5,374 nucleotides of DNA from Planctomycetota bacterium (GTDB lineage Bacteria > Planctomycetota > Phycisphaerae > WQYP01). The stretch spans positions 1 through 5,374 of the forward strand of contig JAKCCC010000176.1 of NCBI GenBank assembly GCA_021838985.1, given 5' to 3'. The notes beneath the pieces were generated by a model. It had not been told where the DNA came from. It was given only the letters and a program-made list of their open reading frames with translations, and made no database searches. The translations under genes and the position numbers were made by a program. Below, one piece after another: positions 1 through 5,099 of the stretch; within the stretch, counting starts at the first letter, position 1; the number at the start of each line of letters is the position of its first letter.

Positions 1-680
1 GAAAGAGTTATACCTCTCGGCACAAGGTTGGTACCATTATATATTGGCGTCGCGGAATAGTTAACGACTTCGCCATTTTCAACTGCATTACGAATGCTGG
101 TTTCAAAACCGCGCATAATCGGAGAATTCGCAGGGTTCTGTTGCAAGGTGACGAGATTCTCAGCAACGTCTCCAGAGCCTCCCAATTGAGCGCCGATAAG
201 GTGTCCTCTTGCCTCATTAAAGACGGTTCCATTGCCACTCCAACCGGGAGGGATGATTTCAGGATTGGCCGGCGTTCCCGTTCCAATCATATCTTGAGTA
301 ATCGTTGCGTTGACCCCAGTAGGTCGCCCTAGTTCATCGAGCTCGCCGTAGTTGATGCCGCTACTCTCTGCGCTGTACGCTTCGCCTGTCCCCAAGGTTA
401 ATAATGTCGGGCCGGCCACACTGGCTATATTCATCGCTGCCTGGTCATACGGATTCGCCGATGAGAATGGCGTCGGAATGCTGGGAATAGATGGCGATGT
501 GCCGGTTATTTGATCTATCAGGAATGTGCTCGGATTGCCGCCGTAAAACGCGACATTTTCCGCACTGTTCACCATTCCGACCAGCCCGTTTATAAGTCCC
601 TTGCCCACGTCCGGCAGGCCGTTGGTAAACACCGCTTGGGCTGTATTGAGAAACATCCCGCTGAAGCTGGTGTCGTACGC
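1..680 (-). CDS. C-terminal part of a polymorphic (RHS-type) toxin with DNA/RNA non-specific endonuclease domain; cut by IS66, runs off left edge
   Basis: Reading down from 680, the frame is open for 226 codons to the window edge without a stop. Counting the codon at 680-678 as residue 1, residues 1-110 are a Gly/Ala/Asn-rich pretoxin region (LPDVGKGLINGLVGMVNSAE, then ANPYDQAAMNIASVAGP). This style is common just before the toxin in RHS/polymorphic toxins. Residues about 110-226 match the DNA/RNA non-specific endonuclease fold (Endonuclease_NS_2 type). The core is RGHLIGAQLGGSG (R158, G159, H160), followed by ENLVTLQQNPANSP, an ME-like helix (MRGFETSIRNAV) and VNYSATPIYNG. In this family the RGH histidine is the general base and a downstream Asn helps bind the metal. 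The product would degrade nucleic acid in a target cell. The 5' part is missing: the IS66 end begins exactly at 681. The frame enters the IS and stops at a TAG at 776-774. An immunity gene, if present, would lie left of position 1. The family call is from motif recognition; intact expression is doubtful. Confidence 0.8.
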
Positions 681-695
681 GTAACCGTTCACGGC
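681..695 (+). repeat. Left terminal inverted repeat of the IS66 element
   Basis: GTAACCGTTCACGGC here is the exact reverse complement of 2184-2198. Beyond these 15 bp the two ends share only a loose GGTGG/GGTGGG block, so the full imperfect repeat may reach about 22 bp. Confidence 0.9.
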
Positions 696-717
696 TTGTG
701 GTGGCAAGCCACCACAA
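696..717. promoter_or_regulatory. Perfect palindrome inside the IS66 left end
   Basis: Arms TTGTGGTGGC (696-705) and GCCACCACAA (708-717) are perfect 10-bp inverted copies around a 2-nt centre. The palindrome sits directly inside the left terminal repeat and before the transposase. It could be a transposase or repressor binding site, or an RNA hairpin that blocks transcription entering the IS from outside (a usual protection of transposases). The two roles cannot be told apart from sequence. Confidence 0.55.
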
Positions 718-723
718 TATATA
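696..723 (+). promoter_or_regulatory. Possible tnpC promoter
   Basis: TTGTGG at 696-701 is a weak -35 (TTG only) and TATATA at 718-723 a fair -10, spaced 16 nt apart. This puts the start of transcription near 730, about 33 nt before the transposase ATG. The -35 falls in the left arm of the 696-717 palindrome, so a protein binding there would repress it. This is a weak match, judged mainly by position. Confidence 0.3.
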
Positions 724-762
724 GACTGGCGCGCTCGGGCCAAAGGTGGTACAAGATGAAGG

Positions 763-2190
763 ATGGAACGCAGCTACCGCGAAACTGAGGTCAAGCGTCT
801 CATCGCCGGGGCGATTGCGCCGCTGCTGGCGCGGATTGCGGAGTTGGAACAACGCGTGGTGGAGTTGGAGGCGGAGAATGCGCGGCTGAAGAAGAATTCG
901 TCGAATTCCTCCAAGCCCCCGTCGAGCGACATCGTCAAGCCGCCGAAGAATCCGTCCCCCAAGAGTTCCGGCGGCGGCAAGATCGGCGGCCAGCCGGGGC
1001 ACGTGAAATACGAGCGTCCGGCCTTTCCTCCGGAGCAGGTGGATCAGGTGAAGGAGTATCGGCTCGCGACCTGCCCGGACTGCGGGAGGCGCGTGCATCG
1101 GGCCGCGACGTCGGTTCCCGTGGCGGTGCTCCAGCAGATCGAACTGGTGGCGCGTCCCCTGCTCGTGACCGAGCACCGGGCGTATGCGGCTTGGTGTCCG
1201 CGGTGCCGGAAGTTCCACGCCGCGCCCCTGCCGACGGAAGTAGAGAAGGCCGGACTGTTGGGGCCGCGTCTGACGGCCCTGACGGGGTGGTTCAAGAGCC
1301 GGGGGCGCGATTCGTATTCCATCGTTGGGGAGTTCCTGGAAGATGTCGGCGGGATCAAAGTGTCGCGGGGGCTGTTGGCCAAGGCCATTCAAAAGGTTAG
1401 TGCGGCCCTGGAAAAGCCGTATGAAGAGTTGTGCCAGGCGCTGGAGTCCCAACCCGTCTTGAACGTGGATGAGACGGGCCATCCGGAGAACAAAAAGCGG
1501 ATGTGGACGTGGGTGTTCCGGGCCGACCGGTTCACGGTGTTCCACATCGATCCCTCGCGCGGTTCGCCCGTGCTGGTGGCGCTCTTGGGCACGCAGTTCC
1601 AAGGCGTGCTGGGTTGCGATTACTTCTCGGCCTACCGCCAATACATGGGCGCGCATAATGTACGGGTGCAGTTCTGCCTGGCGCATCTGATCCGGGACTT
1701 GAAGTTCCTCACCACGCTCTCCGATGCGGTGACAATCCGCTGGGCCCACCAGATGCTGGCCGGGATGCGGCGGCTCTTCGGCGTGATTCACCGGCGGGAA
1801 AGTTTGACGCCCGAGGGGTTCCAGCGGGCCTTGGGCCGGGCACGCAAGGTCCTGCTGGAACGCGGCAAACGCGGGCCGCGGCGCAATGAGGTGCAGAACC
1901 TCATCCAACGATTCAAGACGCACGGAGAGGCTTACTTCCGCTTCGTGACCACGCCGGGCATCGCTCCGACCAACAACCTGGCCGAGCAGGCCCTGCGCTT
2001 CGTGGTCATCGAACGGCGGCTGACCCAGGGAACCCGCAGTATCCACGGACGTCACTGGTGCCAACGCAGTTGGACCGCCGCCGCCACGTGCCTGCAACAG
2101 GGACGATCCTGGTTTGATTATCTGTGCTCTGCGCTCGACGCCTATTTTACCGATCGCCCAATTCCCTCATTGATGCCCACCGGGCCGTGA
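763..2190 (+). CDS. tnpC: IS66-family transposase TnpC
   Basis: DDE transposase of 475 aa that moves the surrounding element. In order it has: a leucine-zipper-like N-terminus (about 20-45, IAELEQRVVELEAENARL); the IS66 hallmark KKNSSNSSKPPSSD (43-56); a zinc-binding pair CPDC (C104, C107) and CPRC (C145, C148); and the catalytic core. Candidate catalytic residues are D236 in NVDETG, D286 in GCDYFSAY and E408 in PTNNLAEQALR; the typical CLAH motif is at 305-308. The C-terminal IS66_C-like tail is present. Length is normal for tnpC-only elements (about 450-550 aa) and all key residues are there, so it should be functional. The ATG at 763 is the first start after an in-frame TGA at 757-759. No well-spaced ribosome site precedes it (AAAGGTGG at 743-750 lies about 12 nt upstream). 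The stop codon TGA (2188-2190) lies inside the right terminal repeat. Confidence 0.95.
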   Translation: MERSYRETEVKRLIAGAIAPLLARIAELEQRVVELEAENARLKKNSSNSSKPPSSDIVKPPKNPSPKSSGGGKIGGQPGHVKYERPAFPPEQVDQVKEYRLATCPDCGRRVHRAATSVPVAVLQQIELVARPLLVTEHRAYAAWCPRCRKFHAAPLPTEVEKAGLLGPRLTALTGWFKSRGRDSYSIVGEFLEDVGGIKVSRGLLAKAIQKVSAALEKPYEELCQALESQPVLNVDETGHPENKKRMWTWVFRADRFTVFHIDPSRGSPVLVALLGTQFQGVLGCDYFSAYRQYMGAHNVRVQFCLAHLIRDLKFLTTLSDAVTIRWAHQMLAGMRRLFGVIHRRESLTPEGFQRALGRARKVLLERGKRGPRRNEVQNLIQRFKTHGEAYFRFVTTPGIAPTNNLAEQALRFVVIERRLTQGTRSIHGRHWCQRSWTAAATCLQQGRSWFDYLCSALDAYFTDRPIPSLMPTGP

Positions 2191-2198
2191 ACGGTTAC
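2184..2198 (-). repeat. Right terminal inverted repeat of the IS66 element
   Basis: GCCGTGAACGGTTAC is the exact inverted copy of 681-695. It includes the tnpC stop codon, so the gene and the transposon end overlap by 7 bp. Confidence 0.9.
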
Positions 2199-2218
2199 GA
2201 TTTCTTTTGGGCCCTCCA

Positions 2219-2248
2219 AAGTTCCCCTATCGATAGCCAGCGGAACTT
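2219..2248. terminator. Hairpin between the IS66 end and the YqjD-YqjE operon end, possible weak terminator
   Basis: AAGTTCC (2219-2225) and GGAACTT (2242-2248) form a perfect 7-bp stem around a 16-nt loop. The loop holds the small palindrome CTATCGATAG. The hairpin lies 26 nt beyond the last stop codon of the minus-strand operon, where a terminator is expected. No T-run follows on either strand, so it is not a standard intrinsic terminator. Confidence 0.3.
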
Positions 2249-2273
2249 ATGGGGCGGTGGCGGCGTCGTTGAT

Positions 2274-2741
2274 TCACGGCGAAGCGGGCGGCGGCTCCCG
2301 TTCGGAGGAGTCGTCCGGCGGAGATTTTGTTGAGGGAGATTCGTCCGTCCGCGGCCGCCTGGATCGGAACATCGCCCCTACCATGCGCCATGGCACAGCC
2401 TGAATAAGTTCCGCCGCCGCCGAGGCGACCAGCGATCCGAGAATGCCGCCCGAAGCGGATGTTTGATGGGCGCCGGGTGGCGCATGGGACGGCGCGGCGG
2501 CACGGCCATCGCCGGCCGGGGCGGCCCGGCCAGGGGCGATTTTTCCGCCCAGGCGGCGCCCCAGCCAGGAGCCTGTCAACAACGACAAACCCAGTGACCA
2601 GCCTATGTTTTTTCGAATCAACCGGGCCGGCGAATAGCGATGTTCGAGGCGGCGAACAAAATGGAACGAGTCCGTTTGCAGGTTCCGCAGTCTGGCATCA
2701 CGCCGCCGTTCCAATTCGGCGATATTATCAGCAATGTTCAT
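2274..2741 (-). CDS. Third gene of the YqjD/YqjE cluster, membrane-associated protein of unknown function
   Basis: 155 aa, not recognised as a named family. Residues 1-40 form a charged helix (AELERRRDARLRNL, then RRLEHRY). A short hydrophobic stretch lies at about 45-60 (IGWSLGLSLLTGSWLG) with a positive RRLGGK after it. A low-complexity Ala/Pro/Gly linker covers 68-96, and a second amphipathic or hydrophobic stretch follows (98-125, GGILGSLVASAAAELIQAV). The tail after 128 is disordered and Pro/Ser/Asp/Glu-rich. The ATG at 2741 is chosen because GGGGAG stands 5 nt upstream (2747-2752). A longer frame from 2930 exists, but its extra N-terminus is a shadow of the YqjE-like gene. The start overlaps the end of that gene by 14 bp, which suggests translational coupling. 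Position matches that of YqjK in E. coli, but sequence likeness to YqjK is not evident. A role at the inner membrane with its two partners is inferred from context. Confidence 0.75.
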   Translation of the reverse strand: MNIADNIAELERRRDARLRNLQTDSFHFVRRLEHRYSPARLIRKNIGWSLGLSLLTGSWLGRRLGGKIAPGRAAPAGDGRAAAPSHAPPGAHQTSASGGILGSLVASAAAELIQAVPWRMVGAMFRSRRPRTDESPSTKSPPDDSSEREPPPASP

Positions 2742-3150
2742 CGGCGCTCCCCGATCCGGAATTCCCGATGCGCCGGGATTCATCATCAGTCCGGCGACGA
2801 CTATCGCCACGGATGGCAAATAACAGAATCGCCGCCAGCAGCAGATGGAAACCGGCAAACAACAGGCAGGCAAAAATGACGCCCCCGACCGGCAGTAAAA
2901 GTCTGAATAAGGCGACTTCGAGGAACACAACTCCGGCCATCGCCAGCATCACCACTACGGCCAACAGACAAACGCGTAAGAAGATGCCGCGCAGTTGGCC
3001 GAGCAGGCGCAGACCGATAATCTGCCATTCCAACTCCACAATTTCCGCAGCGGTGCGCCACAACCGGTATAACAGCCGGAATGTATAAGGAATATGACCG
3101 GAACGATCTGTTTCGGTTGCCGGTCCATTTTGAAATGAGCGAGCAGTCAT
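2728..3150 (-). CDS. YqjE-like two-helix membrane protein (phage holin family / DUF1469 type)
   Basis: 140 aa from the ATG at 3150. A short polar N-terminus precedes an amphipathic helix (about 24-50, FRLLYRLWRTAAEIVELEWQ) like the one that leads into the membrane in YqjE proteins. Two membrane spans follow, at about 55-82 (GIFLRVCLLAVVVMLAMAGV) and 87-113 (VGGVIFACLLFAGFHLLLAA), then a charged, Ser/Gly-rich C-terminus. YqjE is about 134 aa in E. coli, which favours this start over the ATG at 3222. The 3222 start would add 24 residues of atypical sequence. Neither start has a clear Shine-Dalgarno site. The gene follows the YqjD-like gene in the same direction and overlaps the next gene by 14 bp, the familiar yqjD-yqjE order. 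Cellular function is not known for the family; 'holin' is a name by topology only, and there is no phage context here. Confidence 0.85.
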   Translation of the reverse strand: MTARSFQNGPATETDRSGHIPYTFRLLYRLWRTAAEIVELEWQIIGLRLLGQLRGIFLRVCLLAVVVMLAMAGVVFLEVALFRLLLPVGGVIFACLLFAGFHLLLAAILLFAIRGDSRRRTDDESRRIGNSGSGSADEHC

Positions 3151-3236
3151 AAAAGCCCGGGAAAAATACCCACGACATTCGGCGTTTTCTTCCGCCGCGG
3201 GCGCACTGACTGAACGCCGCATAAACCCAAGCCGCC

Positions 3237-3268
3237 CGGGTGCAACACCCGAACGGCGCCTGCGGCGC
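3237..3268. other. Two adjacent GC-rich hairpins in the YqjD-YqjE gap
   Basis: CGGGTG (3237-3242) pairs with CACCCG (3246-3251) over a CAA loop, and GCGCC (3256-3260) pairs with GGCGC (3264-3268) over TGC. They lie in the 180-bp gap between the YqjD-like stop and the YqjE-like start. This gap is longer than the usual intra-operon spacing. They may lower readthrough or stabilise a processed mRNA end. No T-run follows, so a terminator call is not justified. Confidence 0.35.
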
Positions 3269-3330
3269 GGCGCTACACGTCACCCTGAGCATAACCGCCA
3301 GACGCGAAACCGCGAAACTTAGAACCTGTT

Positions 3331-3657
3331 TCAATCCCGCCGGCGATGCAGCATGAAACCGATCAGCAAGCCCGCGCCCGCGGCCAGCGCCATGGATTTA
3401 TACGGATTGCGGCGAACATAGGTCATCGTAGCGCTCCGGGCGAGGTCGGTCTTTTCCTTGAGTTGACCGCTCTTGTCGCGCATCCATTCGGAAGCGTGGC
3501 CCGTGATGTCGGTCAGGCGGTCTTTGGCCGCCTGGCTCGCTTCCGTGGCCAAATCCGCCACCGCATGTTTGGCGACATCATACTTGTGTCGCAGATCTTG
3601 CGGCTGTCCCATCATCTGTTGATCTTCCGCATTATTAGTGACAAGCGAGTCTGACAT
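3331..3657 (-). CDS. DUF883 family protein, YqjD/ElaB-like membrane-anchored protein
   Basis: 108 aa with the full DUF883 layout. A polar N-terminus (1-20) is followed by a long amphipathic, Ala/Lys/Asp-rich helix (about 22-78, DLRHKYDVAKHAVADLATEA onward), a conserved YVRRNPYKSMA junction (80-90), a glycine-zipper membrane span (about 86-103, ALAAGAGLLIGFML) and a basic HRRRD end. E. coli YqjD and ElaB are inner-membrane proteins that bind ribosomes with the N-terminal part in stationary phase; YqjD over-production slows growth. A similar tethering role is an inference here. A strong AGGAGG (3665-3670) stands 7 nt before the ATG and fixes the start. It is the first gene of the minus-strand set, with the YqjE-like gene 180 bp downstream. 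A foldback element lies only 55 bp upstream of the start, so the promoter must be inside that 55 bp, inside the element or beyond it. Confidence 0.92.
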   Translation of the reverse strand: MSDSLVTNNAEDQQMMGQPQDLRHKYDVAKHAVADLATEASQAAKDRLTDITGHASEWMRDKSGQLKEKTDLARSATMTYVRRNPYKSMALAAGAGLLIGFMLHRRRD

Positions 3658-3664
3658 GGCTGGA

Positions 3665-3670
3665 CCTCCT
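3665..3670 (-). promoter_or_regulatory. Strong Shine-Dalgarno site of the YqjD-like gene
   Basis: AGGAGG on the minus strand, 7 nt before the ATG at 3657-3655. It is the best ribosome binding site in the window and implies high translation of this gene compared with its downstream partners. Confidence 0.85.
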
Positions 3671-3711
3671 TACAACGCGCCTCTAAACCACAGTGCAGCA
3701 CCCGCCACTTA

Positions 3712-3872
3712 GGGGCTGTCAAGAAATAACCTTTCCAATCTGACTTGGTCTTTTGGCCTCTGGCTTCGTTGCTCGCTCGTTACAGATCCCTGCGGATATG
3801 CTCCTCGCTCGCGTCTTGCCAGAGGCCAAAATCCCTGCGTCATATTTGTAAACCTTATTTCTTGACGGCCCC
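3712..3872. mobile_element. 161-bp foldback element, probable MITE with TTA target duplication
   Basis: The ends GGGGCTGTCAAGAAATAA (3712-3729) and TTATTTCTTGACGGCCCC (3855-3872) are inverted copies with one mismatch, which is a G-T wobble in the folded strand. The inverted homology continues loosely inward. A second, perfect 14-bp inverted repeat follows: TTTTGGCCTCTGGC (3751-3764) with GCCAGAGGCCAAAA (3818-3831). The 53-nt centre carries CTCGCTCG twice (3772-3779, 3804-3811) and a small ATCC/GGAT hairpin. TTA flanks both sides (3709-3711, 3873-3875). A 3-bp TNA duplication is typical of some IS5-family groups (IS1031/IS427 type), so this could be a non-autonomous derivative of such an element. 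No protein is encoded. The alternative is a REP/REPIN-like or structured-RNA repeat. Confidence 0.7.
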
Positions 3873-3890
3873 TTACCTGCGGGTCATAAT
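3862..3890 (+). promoter_or_regulatory. Hybrid sigma70-like promoter at the right end of the foldback element
   Basis: TTGACG (3862-3867, five of six to TTGACA) lies in the right terminal repeat. CATAAT (3885-3890, five of six to TATAAT) lies in flanking DNA, spaced exactly 17 nt apart. Transcription would start near 3897 and run right, toward the exported-protein gene about 345 bp away. This is a sequence match only. Confidence 0.4.
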
Positions 3891-4238
3891 CTGTTCAACT
3901 TTTCCGGCCCGGCACTTCCATCCTTATTATCGGCGGATCTTTCTCGTAAATCAACCCAAAGATTCAAATTTTTCGATTCCGCCCGCTTGTCATCGCCCAG
4001 CCGGTCGCCAAGATCATGGACCGCAAGGAGCCTGTGGCCGCTAATTTGGATTATTGACCCTTGAAAATGGCCGATCATTCGCTTTTTTAAATAAAACCGG
4101 AGACGGGGGCAATAATTCGCCCGTGTTTTCGTTACATCCATTCAAGGAGTGGTAATTCGGTTGGCGCCGCTAATACTTACAAAACGCCGTAACCGATAAA
4201 ACTTTAAGTCGGGCCAACAGGTTTTCTCCGATGGAGAC
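3876..4238. other. Gene-free stretch between the foldback element and the exported-protein gene
   Basis: About 363 bp with no credible coding sequence. An 85-codon minus-strand frame (4141-3884) has no ribosome site and no recognisable features. An AAGGAG at 4144-4149 on the plus strand has no convincing start after it. A T6 run at 4083-4088 is not preceded by a good hairpin. The region is more AT-rich than its neighbours and probably holds the 5' regulatory region of the gene at 4242. I see no clear promoter close to that gene. Confidence 0.5.
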
Positions 4239-4241
4239 GTG

Positions 4242-5057
4242 ATGATGCGATACGGATTTCTCCCGGCGTTTGTGGGAAGTATGCTGTTGGCCGGCGCCGG
4301 CAGCGCGGCGGCGGCACGGCCGGACACCCTATCACCGAAAAACAATCCGCCGGTAAGCAGACCGGCGATGACGCTTCCCGCCGTTGAAATACCCAACTAC
4401 AATACGCCCCGAAACACCATGCGCTCGTTGATCGCGGCGGTCAAAGCCGCCGATGTTCCGGAAATCCGGGCGTGCCTGAACGTTTCCAACCCGACCGAGG
4501 CGAGCGCCATCGACGCGGTGGCGGATCTTCTGGCCGCAAAAGAACGCTTCACAAAAACCGCCTTGGCAAAACTCGGCCCTCCTCCCGCCTTCGCCGGCGG
4601 ATCGTTGCGCACGGTTGATTCGCAAATGGACGCCTTGGAGAGCCAATTACCCAAGGCCCTCGTCACCATCAACGGTTCGGCCGCGACCTTGCATTTTTTT
4701 CCTGTTCAATCGCCGGGCGGTCACCAGGTGCAACTCCTTTATTTCCAGAAAATCGGCGTACGGTGGAAGTTGGATGCGGATAGACTATTTCATCTCAAGC
4801 AGCCCGGCCTTACCGTTGGCGATATCCAGTTCCGGGCGAAAGTAACGCATCTGATCGCCGGCGTGTTGCGGACAACCACCGGAGATATTGCCAGTGGCAA
4901 AGTGAAAGACTGGAAGTCGTTGGAACAGGATTTGCAAAGCCGGATGTTACCGGTGGAAATTTCCGTGGTGGACCACGCGCGGCGCGAAAAAAAACAACTG
5001 CCAGCAAGCCGGAAAACAAGCCTGCGGCCAGCCCTTCCCCCCCACCCGTCTCAATAA
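4242..5057 (+). CDS. Exported protein of unknown function
   Basis: About 271 aa. The N-terminus is a clear Sec signal peptide: Met-Arg start, hydrophobic FLPAFVGSMLLAGAG, and an AAAA/RP cleavage region near residue 25. A Pro-rich linker follows (about 27-58). Then comes a mostly helical segment (60-113, MRSLIAAVKAADVPEIRACL) and a strand-rich segment (about 138-182, ALVTINGSAATLHFF, then VQLLYFQKIGVRWKLDADRL). Helices followed by 'G..A.L..F' and 'RWKLD' strands resemble NTF2/SnoaL-like secreted domains; this is an impression, not a family call. A GGAG at 4233-4236 favours the ATG at 4242 (5 nt) or 4245 (8 nt) over the GTG at 4239 (2 nt). The last about 20 residues follow an A8 run and may be out of frame. 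The gene is alone on this strand and convergent with the glycosyltransferase gene. Confidence 0.75.
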   Translation: MMRYGFLPAFVGSMLLAGAGSAAAARPDTLSPKNNPPVSRPAMTLPAVEIPNYNTPRNTMRSLIAAVKAADVPEIRACLNVSNPTEASAIDAVADLLAAKERFTKTALAKLGPPPAFAGGSLRTVDSQMDALESQLPKALVTINGSAATLHFFPVQSPGGHQVQLLYFQKIGVRWKLDADRLFHLKQPGLTVGDIQFRAKVTHLIAGVLRTTTGDIASGKVKDWKSLEQDLQSRMLPVEISVVDHARREKKQLPASRKTSLRPALPPHPSQ

Positions 5058-5072
5058 TAGCGTGCGTGAATT

Positions 5073-5088
5073 GCAGGGGAATACCCGC
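5073..5088. terminator. Possible weak bidirectional terminator
   Basis: In the 42-bp gap between two convergent genes, a short interrupted stem (GC plus GGG pairing with CCC plus GC, with one bulged A and a GAATA loop) is followed on the plus strand by a loosely T-rich stretch. The placement is right, but the stem is short and there is no solid T-run. Confidence 0.2.
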
Positions 5089-5099
5089 TCATATATTGT

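Larger units (their letters stand above)
681..2198 (+). mobile_element. Complete IS66-family insertion sequence, tnpC-only type
   Basis: A 1518-bp element is bounded by perfect 15-bp inverted repeats starting GTAAC. It contains a single transposase gene and no tnpA or tnpB. Single-gene IS66 elements of about this size form the ISBst12-like group, and IS66 ends characteristically begin with GTAA. The 8-bp target duplication usual for the family is absent: the left flank is TCGTACGC (673-680) and the right flank is GATTTCTT (2199-2206). The left flank is inside a toxin gene. The right flank is not the continuation of that gene but the downstream region of an unrelated operon. The element itself looks intact and may be active. 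Confidence 0.9.

Noticed and set aside
445..2097. 550-codon minus-strand frame opposite the transposase
   Set aside because: It is antisense to a clear IS66 transposase with all its motifs, has Pro/Arg/His-rich composition typical of a GC-rich shadow frame, and shows no family likeness.
2728..3150. Phage origin suggested by the holin-family label
   Set aside because: YqjE-type proteins carry this label by topology only; there are no endolysin, integrase or structural phage genes nearby.
2801..3334. 177-codon minus-strand frame whose ATG overlaps the YqjD-like stop as ATGA
   Set aside because: The overlap is tempting, but the frame covers the YqjE-like gene in another phase, is Cys/Arg-rich and has no domain. 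The YqjE-like reading has the expected membrane topology and length.
3717..3722. TTGACA on the minus strand in the left end of the foldback element, pointing at the YqjD-like gene
   Set aside because: The -35 match is perfect, but no -10-like hexamer lies 15-19 nt downstream; the nearest (TTTAGA) is about 29 nt away.
3884..4141. 85-codon minus-strand frame in the gap before the exported-protein gene
   Set aside because: There is no ribosome binding site, no recognisable domain, and a mixed polar composition; it could be chance in a 360-bp gap.
4290..4301. GCCGGCGCCGGC palindrome in the signal-peptide region
   Set aside because: It encodes the Ala/Gly part of the signal peptide and is explained by GC-rich Ala and Gly codons.
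4348..4367. CGCCGGT and ACCGGCG inverted repeat early in the exported-protein gene
   Set aside because: It is a 7-bp stem in GC-rich coding DNA with no regulatory position; likely chance.
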